DNA of 64,000 nt from Symsagittifera roscoffensis (GCF_963678635.1 NC_087071.1:16489613-16553612); one strand, 5' to 3'. Counted from the stretch's first letter, positions 30,801-42,551 are shown. Notes: generated from the sequence alone by a model not told the origin. Numbers and translations are program-made.

Positions 30801-32640
30801 AAACTTTCACGGTCTTGCATTTACAATGCAAAGAAAAAGACCTTAAAACGTCCTTCACAAATTAAATAAAGCAAGTAACAAGTTTTTAATGAAAATTGTA
30901 TCAAAATTGTAGGATACGTTTTTTTTCCAAAAACCAAAACGACCTAGACCAAAACAATACAAAGAAAACGACCTGTCTTTCACAAATGATAGAACACAAG
31001 TAGAAAAAATTTTAAATTTTGGCAAGTTTTTCCTTGAAGGTTGAAAGTTGGATGGTCATGCATTTGCAATGCATGAAATTGACCTGAAAACGTCTTACAC
31101 AAATGATATAATGTAAGTAACAAACTTTTGAATTTTGGAAAATATTTCAACAAAGGTTGAAGTTTGGACGATTTTGCATTAACAATGCACAGAAATTGAC
31201 CTTAAATTGCCTTTCACATCTTAAATACCAAAAATGACAAATTTTTTTAATAAAAACTGTATGAAAAATGTATGGTAAGTGTTTTTTCCTTAAACTAAAA
31301 AGTTGATATTTTTCTTCTAAGTTCAATTTGTGAAAACTTTGAATGGTGTTATAACCGACCGCAAATGAAGAAGATCTTGGTTTACCCAAAGCATCAAGGG
31401 TTGGACGGACTTGCGTTTACTATGCATAGAAAACTAACTGAAAACGTCTTTCACTTAAGGAAAAATATAAATAATCACAAATGATATAACTTCCTTCACA
31501 AATGATATAACGATAGTATATAAATGATCTAACGAAAGAAACTACGTCTTTCACAAATGATATAACGGAAGTACCATTTTTCTTAAATGATTTAACGTCT
31601 TTCACAAATGATATAACAAACGTAACAAACTTTTAAAATTTGTAACGAACAATTTAATTTATCGAACCTTGGTCAAGGCATTCATAAATGATAAACGAAA
31701 TTAACAAAGTTTTTCACGAATGATATAACGAAAGCAACAACGTCTTTCACAAATGATAAAGCGAAAGTAACAAACTTTCAAAAATAATATAAGGTCCTCC
31801 GCAAATGATATAACGAAAGTACTGATTTTTTAAATGTTTGCAAAATTTTTCAACGAAGGTTGAAAAAAAAACCAAAAATTGGACGGTCTTGCAACCTTTT
31901 TTAACGAAGATTGAAAGTAACAAATCAAGGCTGTACAGTCTTGCCTTTACAATACATTTCAACAACGATTACTTTTAAAATTTGATTTTTTTAAATAGAC
32001 TTTGATCAAAGCATGCATAAATGATTAACGAGAGTAACAAACTTTTCATTTTTGCAATTTTTTTCAACAAAGATTGAAGGTGGAGATCTTGAATTAACAA
32101 TGAAAAAATACCTTAAAACGTTTCTCACAAATGATAGATGGAAAGTATCAAATTTTCACAAACGATATACGGTCTTTCACAAATGATAAAACGAAAGTAA
32201 CAAATTTTAAGTTCTGACATTTTTTTTCAACGAAGGCTAAAAACTGGACAAGTTTGCATGTACAATGCATAGAAAACGACCTAACAAGTCTTTCACAAGT
32301 GATATAACGAAAATAACAAATTTTAAATACAATTCTACGATAATTTTATGCTAAGTGTGTTTCCAAAAACCAAAAGGTCATTTATTTTTTTTCTAAAATC
32401 AAATTCGGAAAAAGTTTGGATTGTTTTTTTAACCATTCGCAGAAAACAAACACCTAGATTTACTCAAAGCACCAAAAGTTGGATGGTATTGCATTTAGAT
32501 TGGATGGAAAACGACCAGTCTTTCACAAATGGTATATCAAAAGTAACATACTTTTAAATTTTGCAAATTTTTTTCAACAAATGTTGAAGGTTAGACAATC
32601 TTACTCTTACAATGCATAAAAAACGACCTGAAAACGTATT
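27820..32640. repeat. Field of degenerate short repeats (TTTCACAAATGATATAACG)
   Basis: The sentence TTTCACAAATGATATAACG, usually followed by AAAGTAACAAA, recurs dozens of times with variants (AATGATAAAACG, AATTAAATAAAG) at irregular spacing. It is interleaved with a longer recurring phrase (AACCAAAAAGTTGATATTTT) and with CAAAGGTTGAAGGTTGGA. No protein family fits any frame. It behaves like a complex satellite with a higher-order structure. Confidence 0.75.
28223..32171. repeat. Near-identical tandem duplication of about 1.97 kb
   Basis: 28223-30194 and 30195-32171 are almost the same. The offset is 1,972 bp at the left end and 1,977 bp after a 5-bp insertion (TTAAT) near 30671 in the second copy. 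Only a handful of substitutions are visible, so the duplication is much younger than the Helentron one. It lies wholly within the short-repeat field. Confidence 0.9.
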
Positions 32641-32689
32641 TTACAATTGATTTAACGCTGGTAACAAATTTGTATGAAAACTGTATCAT

Positions 32690-35600
32690 AGTAAGCCTGT
32701 TTTTACCAGAAACAGAACATTTGATAGAAAAAACAGATAAAATAGATTTTGAGATGCTTAGAGGGGTATTAAATGGGAATGCAGACGTTTTTCTAATTTA
32801 TAAAGCGGACATAGACTGTTGTGACCTGGTCCAGTACGAGATAAAACTGGAAGAAGTTGCTGTTCCTCACAAAGAAGGGGCGACACGCATGAAGCCCCAC
32901 AAGTCAGAGGCATGCCGAGCAGAGATAGAAATGCTTCTCCAGTACGACATGATAAAACCCTCAAAATTGCCAGGAAGAAAGGAGGACAACTAAGATCCTG
33001 TTGCGGTTTTCGCTACCTCAATAAAGGGTGCGTATCCTATACCAAGCATAGGTGACATTCTGTAGGAACTTGGAGATTCCAAGTTCCTCACCACCGTGGA
33101 CCTGGTTTCTGCTATCTGACAGTTAACCTTGCAAAAGCGGTCTTAAAACGCAAATTTTCGAAATGAGACATCCTCAGGGACTCAATAAAATAATTGGGAA
33201 GGATAGGGCTAAGCATGGCGTGAGGCCTAATCCTGATGCGGTGGAATTCGTGTCAAAACGGAAGGCTCCCAGGACAGACACACAATCAATGAGCTTCGTA
33301 GGATTTGCAAATTACTACACAAAATCCGTGAAGGAGTATGCAGATTAAGTCGAGTGCAAATGGAAAAGTCGAGTGCAATGAAAAGGCTCAAGCAGTCTTT
33401 GAGAACATAAAACGGGAGATAAACGAGGGACCACAGTACTGGGCATTCTTTCAGAGAAGCTAATATATGTTCTCGCCGCCGATGCCTGAGTAGTTTTCAA
33501 ATCTGGAATACTGCTTCAGGAGCAACTCTGGAATACTGCTTCAGGGGGAACTGTTCGCCCTCCCATTGTATATGATAGTGAAGTATTGAGTAATACGGAG
33601 ATGAGATATGGTGCTCCAAAAGCAGAAACATTTGTGATAATCACGATCATTGAAAAATATTGAGCCTATAGTGCGCTCCCTACAAGCTGCGTTAGACAAC
33701 CGAGCCTTATCTTGGTTGAAGACATACTCATTGAACCAGAGTTACATTGGTCTTTGGATAGCCCGGCTGGATTGTTATAACAAGATAATAGAATAACAAA
33801 TTCTTGATAAGCACAAAAAATTTGGAGTGTCAGCAAAGAGACAGAGTTTTATGAGAGATTGGAACAGAAGGAAGCCAATCAGGCAGAGATAAAGAAAAGT
33901 TCTCATTTTCAGACAAAGACACCTATGTAGCGCTACCTGTGAGAATTTTGACAAACCAGGACACCCTATACCACGGCACCCTGAGTTACCGATAGAGAAG
34001 GCAGCCGAGATAAAAATCCTGTCCAAGAAGGATCCGGTGCCTTTGGTTCTGTCAGTACGTTTGAATTTGGTTCAGCAGGAGCTGACTCGCATGAACATGA
34101 ACAGCCTCCCCTGGCTGGATAAATTGGTGGAAGTCCCAGCAGAAGTGATGCGGATGGTGGGTGGAATTTTAGAAGTGACGAGAGATGATCCAGAGTGGGC
34201 AGTACTGATAGCATTATTATAACTGAGCGAAAAAATTCGGATAAAACTATCAAAACGTCATCAACAAGAAAATGAAAGGGATTGCTGGACAGTAATTCAG
34301 TGATTAGTCTCCTTCATTCCCCATAGTGTGCTGCTAAGGACATTATGCAAGACAAGAAAAGAAGAGATCCAGATCCAGAAGAAAACGCTCTTCTGTGAGA
34401 CACACGATCAAGCATGATTTTATCAAGCACAGAGGAAGGCTGTATCCATTGGCTCGGAGAAAAAAAAATTGTCTGGGAGCTTAGATGGATAGGCAGATCG
34501 AGCATATTAGGCTCTGCCATGGAGACCTGCTCCTAGGAATATTTACCTAGCAAAAAACTCTCGAAGAAATTAGAGACTGACACCTATTCAGACGGGAAAC
34601 CAAGCACGAGCTCTCAGACATTGGCAATGGTGATCCAAACTAAATTGATGGAGACTAGGGTAAAAGATATAGACGAGGAGATATATCAAGATCCTAATGG
34701 TGATCGCTACCTGTTCTCGAATTAAAAAGCCTTAGATAACGCAGCAGATGACTTGAAGATGATAACAGTGTCAAAACACTCCATGAGCCTGCGATCAGTT
34801 TTACCGTGATCTTTTTGATCGAGAGACAACGCAGTCTTGTGCGTCAAGATGGAAGTTGACGCACACCAACCAAATGAGTTGAATTGTCAAATAAGAGTAA
34901 AGAAAACATATTTGAAGGCAAGATACAGACTCTCGGACATATCAAAACTGCAGAGAAATGATTGTATGAAAAGCAGCTTGAAAAGGTGGATCAAAACTGG
35001 AGCTCCTTACAAAGGATATCTGGAGAAGGACAGTTACAGATTTTTGAGACAAAATTACATGCAGAAAGAGAGGCGGTTGTATCCTAAAAAAGACGGGATT
35101 GTCGTCAGCAAAAAGAAATACGAGCTCAAGGATCTCACCCAAATTACAAAAGAAACTCCTGCAAAAAAGGTAATTCATGGTAACAGAGATACATCAAAAA
35201 AGAAGTTTACACAGATTCAGCACAAGCCGAGCTGATTACTTCGAGAATATCAAACCCATAACCCATCTGCAAAAGATTATGGCATACCTAAAGACATGGA
35301 AGAGGTTTGAAGACAAAAATATTTGTTGATGAACCTTGCCTGCGAACTGAATGAGAAAGGCACAAGGGAAAAGAATGATGAGATTGAAGTCCTAAAAGAA
35401 GGAAAAAAACTGCCGCCGAAGCGGATGAGGAACTCTTACCCCATGAGAATAAGATTTGGCTGACCCCGAACAGAGAGAGATCCACAAGAACACAGACCTG
35501 AGGAAGGTAGCGGAGGAGCTAGTGGGTCTAGAAGAAACAATAATCACGTCATGGCAGGTGGATATTGTCGATCGACAATCGGAAAAATGAGAGGCTCGAA

Positions 35601-36020
35601 GATCGGTCAAAAAAAGAAAAAGAATTCGATGATGAGCTACAACAGTCATTCGAATAAGAATAAGCCAACCTGCGTGTAGTAGAGTGGTTAAACGAAATGA
35701 CTTCAGAGCCAAAAGAAACCATTGCGGGAATTTAGGATGTAGATCTCGAAAGCAAAAAAAAACGTCGAGAATGATAAATATGATCCTTCCTAGATAGTTT
35801 AGGAACGACCATTGTTCGTTCTTGCATCCAACCTCAATCTGACTTCAGATATGCGATCAACGGGGACATTGATGGATAATATTTTAGTCCTGTGAGTGGG
35901 ACTTGAACTTTTTGACGATGAAAAAAAAATAAAAAGTGCGAGAGAAACAGGTGATTCAGAGGCAGAATTAAACAAAGGCCCTAAGAATCCAGATATAGGA
36001 AGAAAATTAGAGTCACATTA
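32690..36020 (+). pseudogene. Decayed Gypsy pol of the same lineage
   Basis: The N-terminal RT entry (VPHKEGATRMKPHKSEACRAE, 32863-32925) is followed by scrambled RT, a pre-RNase H piece (MSFVGFANYYTKSV, 33288-33329), RNase H shreds (about 33520-33680), a linker, and the conserved pre-integrase stretch (TYLKARYRLSDISKLQRND, 34907-34965). The catalytic core of integrase is deleted: reading jumps near 35230 to the acidic tail region. The pol end carries GGGGACATTGATGGATAATA at about 35857 and a decayed copy of the GTCCGGGGAGT motif (35886-35898). The RT active-site YxDD segment is missing. The elements at 1-16 kb and 40-55 kb are its relatives. Confidence 0.7.
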
Positions 36021-36079
36021 TTTTTACTCAAGAAGCATAATACTCAAGAAGCATAATACTAGCTGATAGTGATTTTTTA

Positions 36080-36490
36080 CATACTAATAGGACATGTACA
36101 AAAGCCATCACTGCGGCTAAAAATGTTAGAATAGCGTTCGCAGCCGATTTCAGAAGGGAGTATGAGAACATAGATTTTTTATGAAAAAAAAACAAGAATG
36201 GAGGGCGTGGCACCCTTGCCACCAGCAGTTTTACAAGTACCAGGAAAAAATTTATGTTTTCTAGTGACCAGGTGGACGGAAAAGCAACAGGTAGACTATG
36301 TAGAATTAGTTTTATCTCTGACAAGATTAAGAGAACTCTTAGTAGAGAGAAGTGTAAAGAAGCTCTCGCTTCCTATGAAGGACAAGAACAGAGAACGACT
36401 GCATCCACGGAATTTAACGCGCTGGCATATGTAATGTTTTCAGATACCAATATCGAAGTGTACCTACATAAGAGGTTTTATTTGGGTATA
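36080..36490 (+). pseudogene. Macro-domain remnant (third copy)
   Basis: Follows the pol remnant as in the other two elements. Recognisable pieces in shifting frames are DFRREYENIDFL (36147-36182), LPPAVLQVPGKNLCFLVTR (36211-36267), then YVELVLSLTRLRELLVERS and, near the end, DTNIEVYLHKRFYL (36440-36484). Three independent copies at this same place show that the macro domain is a stable part of this lineage rather than a chance neighbour. Confidence 0.6.
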
Positions 36491-39180
36491 GGTTGAGAGA
36501 CATAGATTAGGAGAAGATCTGAGTGTTTAGGCCATAAAGAATTAGCTAAACAGCCTGCCATATTTTTGGATAAGCATGACATTTTTTGTGTTTTTACAAA
36601 AACTATATATTTGGGTAGGTTAGTGCCCATGAATGTTTTACAATTAAACTCAGGAAAAAATCCAAATCGTGGGTTGTCCATTCTTTGATTACTTTCCAAA
36701 GTTTCGGTTATAATATCTTTATAATGCAAATGGAAGGCAATATTGTACAAAATGTGTAATTGACCTATAATCAGCCTTTCAGATCCTGATTCATACAAAT
36801 AAATTCAGTTCAATTTTTGAATCAAATCACGATCAAAATGGAATCATTTCATTTGAAACCATCAAGGTTAACTTTGATAACATAATGGTTTTAGTTCAGT
36901 TCTATGTTTGACAGTTCAAAGAGGATACAGAGCTCGTGATACCAATGGCTGCCTTAAAGAACATCTTAGGGCATGACAACTGTAGGGACCGCCCCATGAA
37001 AGTCTTGTTGATGGCGGCCGGGGTGAACAAGGCTTGCTGGACCGCCCGAGCATGAGCATATTGAGTTGGAGGAACGGGACACCCTCAGAAAATGCCTTAG
37101 CGCAAGAAAGCCGTGGCGTGTTTACTCAATCAGGATTTAGCTAAAGAACCTGCCAGATTTTTCAATATTCTTGTCATTCCGTGTGTGTTATTTTAATCAC
37201 ACTATCTACTTGGGTCAGTTAGTGGCTATGAATGTTTTACAATCAAAATCAGGAAAACATCCAAAGTTGGGATTGTCCGTTTTTTGATCACTTTTCAAAT
37301 TTTTGGTTTGAATTGTACTTTTATTACATCTCTAGAATGAAACGTTTAAGTCAACTGTTTTAAACACCTTTCTAAAGCAAATGGAAAGCAATGTTCTCCA
37401 AAAAAGATAATTAAGTTATGATCTGAATTTCAGATCCTGATTCATAAAATTCAATTCAAATCAATTTTTGAATTAAAACATGATCAAAATCGAACCAATA
37501 CATTTGCAATCCTTATGGACAACTTCGATAACTCAAGGGATTTGGCTGAGGCCTATGTTGGATTGGACAAATACGAGCTCTATCGACGTCTAATGGAGCG
37601 GTACTACATTCAGGATGATCAGGATTTTTACGGAACATCTTAGAGCATGTCAACTGTGGGACCGCTCCAAGAATGTCTTGTTGATGGCAGCCGGGGGCAA
37701 ACAACGATTGCTGGACCCCCGAGCATGGGCATGATGAGTTAGAGGGAAGGTACACTCTCAGGAAGTGACTTGGCGCAGGAGAGCCTGGGTGTGCTTAGGC
37801 AATAAGGACTTAGCTAAAGAACCTGCCAGATTTGTGAGTTTTCATGTAATTTTGTATGTGTTAATAAAACTATGTACTTGGGTAGGTTAGTGGCAACGAA
37901 TGTTTTGCAATCAAACTCAGGAAAAAAGTTGAGAGGTGGATTGACCAATCTTTGATCACTTTCATAAATTTTGGAATGAGTTTTATTATAATACATCTCT
38001 TGAACAAATCATTTAATCCGATTGTTTTAAGCACTTTTTTAATGCAAATGGAGAACAATGTTGTCCCAAAATGATAATTAATTATGATCCTAGTTTCAGA
38101 TCCTGTTTCGTAAAAAAAGATCAAAACAACTGTTGAATCGAAACACGATCAAAATCGAATCACTACATTCAAAATCATCATGGATAAATTCCACAACTTA
38201 ATGGATTTAGTTGAAATCTATGTTGGACTGGTCATAGACGAGCTCTATCGACGTCTAATGGAGCCGTACTACGCACAGATGATCAGGATTTTTACTGAAC
38301 ATCTTAGGGCGTGACAACTGTGGGACCGCTCCAAGGAAGTATTGTTGATGGCAGCCGAGGGCAAACAATGATTGCTGGACGGCCCAAGCATTTGCATTAT
38401 AAGTTAGAGGGGCGGTACACTCTCAGGAACTGACTTGGCGCAGGAGAGCCTGGGCACGCTTAGGCAATAATGACTTAGCTAAACAACCTGCCAGATTTGT
38501 GAATAATCATGTAATTTTGTATGTGTTATTCTAATAAAACTATGTACTTGGGTAGGTTAGTGGCCACGAATGTTTTGCAATCAAACTCAGGCAACAAATT
38601 GAAGGGTGGATTAACCATTCTTTGATCACTTTCATAAATTTTGGAATGAGTCATATTATAAAACATCTCTTGAACAAATCATTTAATCCGATTGTTTTAA
38701 GCACTTTTTTAATGCAAATGGAGGGCAGTGTTGTCCCAAAATGATAATTAATTATGATCCTAGTTTCAGATCCTGTTTCGTAAAAAAAAGATCAAAAACA
38801 ACTGTTGAATCGAAACACGATCAAAATCGAATCATTACATTCAAAATCATCATGGATAAATTCGACAACTTAATGAGTTTGGATGGAATCTATGTTGTAC
38901 TGGTCATAGACGAGCTCTATTCTAGGCTAATAAAGCGTTACTACGCTCAGAATGATCCAGAACAAGTGATACCAACGGCTGATCTAAGGAACATCTTAGG
39001 GCATGACAACTGTGAGGACCGCCCTACGAAAATCTTGGCACGGGACAGTCTCAGGAAGAAACTTGGCGGAAGAGGGCCTGGGCTGGAGAGTGCAAGAACA
39101 TATCAGCCAAGAAATTTGCCTCATTCAACCAAGCATCCAACTGTTTTGCAGAAAAGACAAACAGCAATACATTAGAATAT
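36490..39180 (+). repeat. Tandem units: leader, splice acceptor, start of accessory polyprotein
   Basis: Units of about 650-670 bp repeat four times. The acceptor AG followed by ATCCTG lies at 36782, 37433, 38099 and 38769. Each unit has a spacer (TTAGCTAAAGAACCTGCCAG, CTTGGGTAGGTTAGTGGC), a pyrimidine tract with AG, and then an ATG (37515, 38180, 38852; lost in the first) that opens the N-terminal domain (DELYRRLMERYYAQ, then ILGHDNC and RPMKVLLMAAGVNK). Only the last unit extends further (38852-39175). The units are variants, not identical copies, and most break soon after the domain start. Confidence 0.75.
38741..39175 (+). pseudogene. Accessory polyprotein start, longest tandem-unit copy
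   Basis: Open from before the ATG at 38852. It encodes the N-terminal domain of the accessory polyprotein: IDELYSRLIKRYYAQNDPEQ followed by LRNILGHDNCEDRPTKIL. This corresponds to LDEIYQRLIDCDFT ... LLNALGREGRGNRPTEVVLM at 9851 and LDELYKRLRDLDYT ... at 45695. It ends in frame at 39173. The following DNA has charged, helix-like shreds (for instance ERRNALDRVREE near 39291-39326) that may be a decayed coiled coil, but stops are dense. Confidence 0.55.
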
Positions 39181-39896
39181 CAGTAGCGAGGCTGCCTCGT
39201 CTACCTCATAATTGAAAGCTGCTGTGTGCCACCAAAGCGGGAATGACTGGAAGAGCAAGTTCAGATGAATGAGTTACTGGAGGTCATCAGAGAGAGGAGG
39301 AACGCACTGGACAGAGTGAGAGAAGAATAAGCGAGGACTCAAGAAAATGGAGATATGTGGTAGAGATTATCTGAGACTGCAGCAAGAAACACAAAAAAAA
39401 GGAAAAACTGAGAAAGGAACAAACAAAAGAAACAATCCGACCGTTTTAAATCGACTGAACGCATGTTGCCTGAGTTATAAAAATCCAAAGAATACATCCC
39501 AGGGTCGACGTACAATCATAGATTAGAAGAAGGTCTCGTGTGTAGTGGATGTGCTTAAGAACAATCAGATTAAAAACAACTTCACAAAGGTACTAGTTAC
39601 TGATTCGCGGGTTTGTTCCTAATAGTAAATCACTTGCGGAATTCCTGACGCCAAAAGAATTGAGTCAAATGACGGAGATGCAAATCTCGTCAGGATCTGG
39701 AAGATTGAGATCACAGATTCGAGCTATTCTCTGGGATAATCGATAATGTGAAAAAGTATGAGATAGTTTGTTGAAACAGCTGTCGTATGTGCGCCAAAAG
39801 GATTACGCCAGGTTCCTGAGTGACCGCACCCTATGAAACGATTAATGGCACGGTCAGAGTGGAACTCTCTGCGAAGATTACGCATCACACTCAGAA
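39181..39896 (+). other. Degenerate continuation of the accessory start, no intact gene
   Basis: Short, charged pieces in changing frames, with no stretch longer than about 60 codons. They may derive from the coiled-coil part of the accessory protein because they follow its N-terminal domain and are rich in Glu, Arg and Lys. I cannot align them convincingly to the two better copies. Confidence 0.35.
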
Positions 39897-40256
39897 AAAA
39901 ACCAAAGTTTTTGGTTTGAATTGTACTTTTAATACATCTCTAGAACAAACCATTCAATCCGACTGTTTTAAACACCTTTCTAATGCAAATGGAAGTCAAT
40001 TTTCTCCAAAAAAGATAAATAAGTTATGATCCGAATTTCAGATCCTGATTCATAAAATTCAATTCAAATCAATTTTTGATTTAAAACATGATCAAAATTG
40101 AACCAATACATTTGCAATCATTATGGACAACTTCGTTAACTCAAGGGATTTGGCTGAAACATATGTTGGATTGGACAAATACGAACTCTGTCGACGTCTA
40201 ATGGAGCGGTACTACGCTCAGGATGATCAGGATTTTTACGGAACATCTTAGGGCAT
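39897..40256 (+). repeat. Fifth, isolated copy of the leader/accessory-start unit
   Basis: Matches the tandem units, with acceptor AG at 40041 and ATG at 40123, and runs through CGTCTAATGGAGCGGTACTA. It stops at CTTAGGGCATG (40256), after which the other units read GACAACTGTG but this one joins protease sequence. The join is clean to the base, so it records a recombination breakpoint. Confidence 0.7.
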
Positions 40257-40768
40257 GCATTTAGACGGAGATTTCATCAGGAATTTCGATGTAACAATTG
40301 ATCTTAACAATGCGATGTTCAGAATTCGGAACCCGGAAAGGAAGTACGTAATTAAACCAGTAAATTTGATAATGGTGATTGAAAATTAGGCTCCAGTTTT
40401 CTTGAGTGAGAAGTAAGGCTGAAAGTGAATGACGCGGCAATAGTAAGTTTACAGATGAAAAAATATAACGAACTAAGCGACAATAAACAAGTATGTATAG
40501 TACCCAATCCAAACAGTCAAAGTGCTGCTATTTTAGGAAGATCCTTCTTGATAACCAAGAATGGCCTCTGCGTCAGTGTCTTGTTGAATACTCTTGATAT
40601 ACCAATCACAATCCAGAGGGGGAGGAAGCTAGGATACGCACTACCTGTGAAAACTAGATATGAATTGTCTGAAAATGTGAAAGAAAATGAAGTTCTTGAT
40701 TGCACGAATCATAGGGATAAAATTTGTATCTTGAGAAGATTGAAAAAAAATAAATTGTATCTCACTTA
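40257..40768 (+). pseudogene. End of retropepsin and protease-RT linker
   Basis: 40266-40389 encodes GDFIRNFDVTIDLNNAMFRI, the C-terminal part of a retropepsin; the catalytic Asp-Thr-Gly is not in the segment. A frame change leads to 40425-40769, 114 codons with NELSDNKQVCIVPNPNSQSA and IQRGRKLGYALPVKTRYE, a linker seen between protease and RT in Gypsy elements. The linker itself is open. The catalytic half of the protease and all of Gag are missing because of the recombination at 40256. Confidence 0.6.
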
Positions 40769-40822
40769 AGTCAGAGACACGATCGTGTCTCACTTAAGTC
40801 AGAGACACGATGGACTGTCGAG
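40768..40822. repeat. Two 28-bp direct repeats joined by a palindrome
   Basis: CTCACTTAAGTCAGAGACACGAT occurs twice in succession, and the junction forms the perfect palindrome GACACGATCGTGTC. It lies in the protease-RT linker after the stop of the preceding frame. It looks like a small local duplication. Confidence 0.7.
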
Positions 40823-41600
40823 CTGTTCTAATTTTCCTGAAAGACCCACGCTAGAGGAACTGGAAATGGATATACCAGTATTACCAGAGATTGAACATTT
40901 AAGGTGAAAGGTAACAGACGACTAGCTCGAAGCCATCAAGGACGTTCCAGATAGGAATCAGGATGTTTTTTCGAGACGTAGGACCCAGATGCGGTAGAGC
41001 CCGTATGACTTGGAAATCGCCAAAAACAGAACACCAGTTGATGAGCTTCTTGGGTTTCGCAAACTACTACAGGGAGTTCATCATGGGCTATGCGGTCAAA
41101 GTATATTCAATGAAACAACTCATGAGGCATAAGGGTAAGAAGTTCACCTGGAATAAAGCAGCAGAGGCATCATTTCAAAGAATAAAAACAGAGCTGTGAG
41201 AAACACCAGTGCTAGGGATGCCCAGGGAAAAGAAAATGTACTTGCTGGACACTGGTGCATCGGTGGTAGCGATCTCTGGAATATTCCACCAAGAACAGCA
41301 GTGGAACGGGAGGACAGTCTTGAGACCGATAGCTTACGGGAGCAAACTCTTGAGTGATACAGAGATGAAGTAAGGTGCACCCAAAGCGGAAATGTTCCCG
41401 GTAGTCACCTTTGTAGAAAAATACAGAGCACACCTTGGTAGCGAGCCATTCAAGTTACGAATCGACAACAGAGCACTCAGTCGGTTACAAACGTACTCAA
41501 TGGACCACAGCTACATTGGGAGATGGATAGTGCGCCCGCATACAACATGGTTATTGAGCACAGAACAAGGGACAAACATCCAACCGCCGACGGTTTGAGC
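40823..41600 (+). pseudogene. RT N-terminus and C-terminus fused by deletion, plus RNase H
   Basis: The stretch reads LPEIEHL and LEAIKDVPDRNQDVFSR (40923-40973), then jumps straight to MSFLGFANYYREFIMGYA (41040-41093), the end of the RT thumb/connection. The fingers and palm, including the YxDD active site, are deleted. RNase H follows: LLDTGASVVAISGIFHQEQ (41241-41298; the second catalytic Asp of the usual DTDAS is Gly here), GAPKAEMFPVVTFVEKYRAH, and FKLRIDNRALSRLQTYSM (41452-41505). Several stops interrupt it. This copy cannot make an active reverse transcriptase. Confidence 0.75.
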
Positions 41601-42107
41601 AAAAAGACGGAGTTTTACGAGAGACAGGAGCAAAAGGAGGGCGACAGGCCGGAAATCAAAGATGGCTTCTCATTTATGGACAAGGTGACGTATGACAGTC
41701 TTCCACTCACGAGGTGGCTTGACAATTCAGAGAAACCAGTAGAGGACTATCCAGAGCTGCCAGCTGAATATGAGACGAATAAAATTCTCAAGAGAAAAAC
41801 AGGGATGCCAATGAAAATGATGCTCAAACCAAATATAGTGAAGGAAACACTGAAAGCAAAAATCTACAACCTCGGTGAAGTAGAGATAAATAAAGTGACG
41901 TTAGGAGAAGATCTGAGGAGACTACTCGAGAAACTAGCCGACGATAAACCGGTAGACCGGAACAATGATAAAGACAAACCGGAAGTCACCATATTGAAAA
42001 GAGGGGAAGCGGCTCATGGCGAGGTCTCAACGATAGGCAAGCAACCTGACGACAAAGAAGTTGTGCGGACATTGGTCGAGAAAAACCCACAGTACATACT
42101 AAGATAG
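41523..42107 (+). CDS. RNase H end and charged pol linker
   Basis: 194 open codons starting in the RNase H tail (NMVIEHRTRDKHPTADGLSKKTEFYERQ, typical of Gypsy RNase H with the last conserved Asp region). The segment then continues as a charged linker (LPLTRWLDNSEKP and onward) that leads to the integrase part of pol. The ATG used is internal. It ends at a TAG at 42105, just before the acidic LSGES segment. Confidence 0.6.
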   Translation: MDSAPAYNMVIEHRTRDKHPTADGLSKKTEFYERQEQKEGDRPEIKDGFSFMDKVTYDSLPLTRWLDNSEKPVEDYPELPAEYETNKILKRKTGMPMKMMLKPNIVKETLKAKIYNLGEVEINKVTLGEDLRRLLEKLADDKPVDRNNDKDKPEVTILKRGEAAHGEVSTIGKQPDDKEVVRTLVEKNPQYILR

Positions 42108-42110
42108 ATT

Positions 42111-42401
42111 ATGTTTCGCAAGAAGAAAATGACAGTCAAGAAGGAAGCCGAACACCTAGGACCAGATCAAGAGTCCGGGGAGTGGTCTAAATCAGAAGGA
42201 GACAGTGAGGAAGAGAATTTATCCGGGGAGTCGGAAGAATGGGAGGATAACTCAGAGACGGGTGGCGATGACCAAGACAGTCTTAGCATGATATTAGCAG
42301 AAGATAAATTGAGGCACCACGACAAAGAACTACAAACAGACTCTGCCGCAGGAACATTCTACCTACTAGCAACAGGATGCCTACGGAGGAGAAGAGCTTG
42401 A
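42111..42401 (+). CDS. Acidic LSGES segment of plus-strand pol
   Basis: 96 open codons, strongly acidic (EENLSGESEEWEDNSETGGDD). It corresponds to the repeat segment of the minus-strand element at 13209-13535 but has only two motif copies (42171-42185 and 42219-42232). In one the motif is read as SGE in frame, in the other in a shifted phase, although the nucleotides agree. Confidence 0.5.
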   Translation: MFRKKKMTVKKEAEHLGPDQESGEWSKSEGDSEEENLSGESEEWEDNSETGGDDQDSLSMILAEDKLRHHDKELQTDSAAGTFYLLATGCLRRRRA

Positions 42402-42551
42402 GAAGATAGCGGTATCAAGGAAACCATTCAGGGAGATATCGTGCAGTTCAAATGTCAGGACGAAACTGGAACTGGATGACGACAGGGGACCTTTAGAAGG
42501 ATAGTTTGCGTTAAGCTGAAAGACGACATCCAGGAGAAACTGAATGGTCAA

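Noticed and set aside
28027-31965. Minus-strand frames in the repeat field (up to 85 codons)
   Set aside because: They are duplicated only because the DNA is tandemly duplicated; the protein text is a translation of the short repeat.
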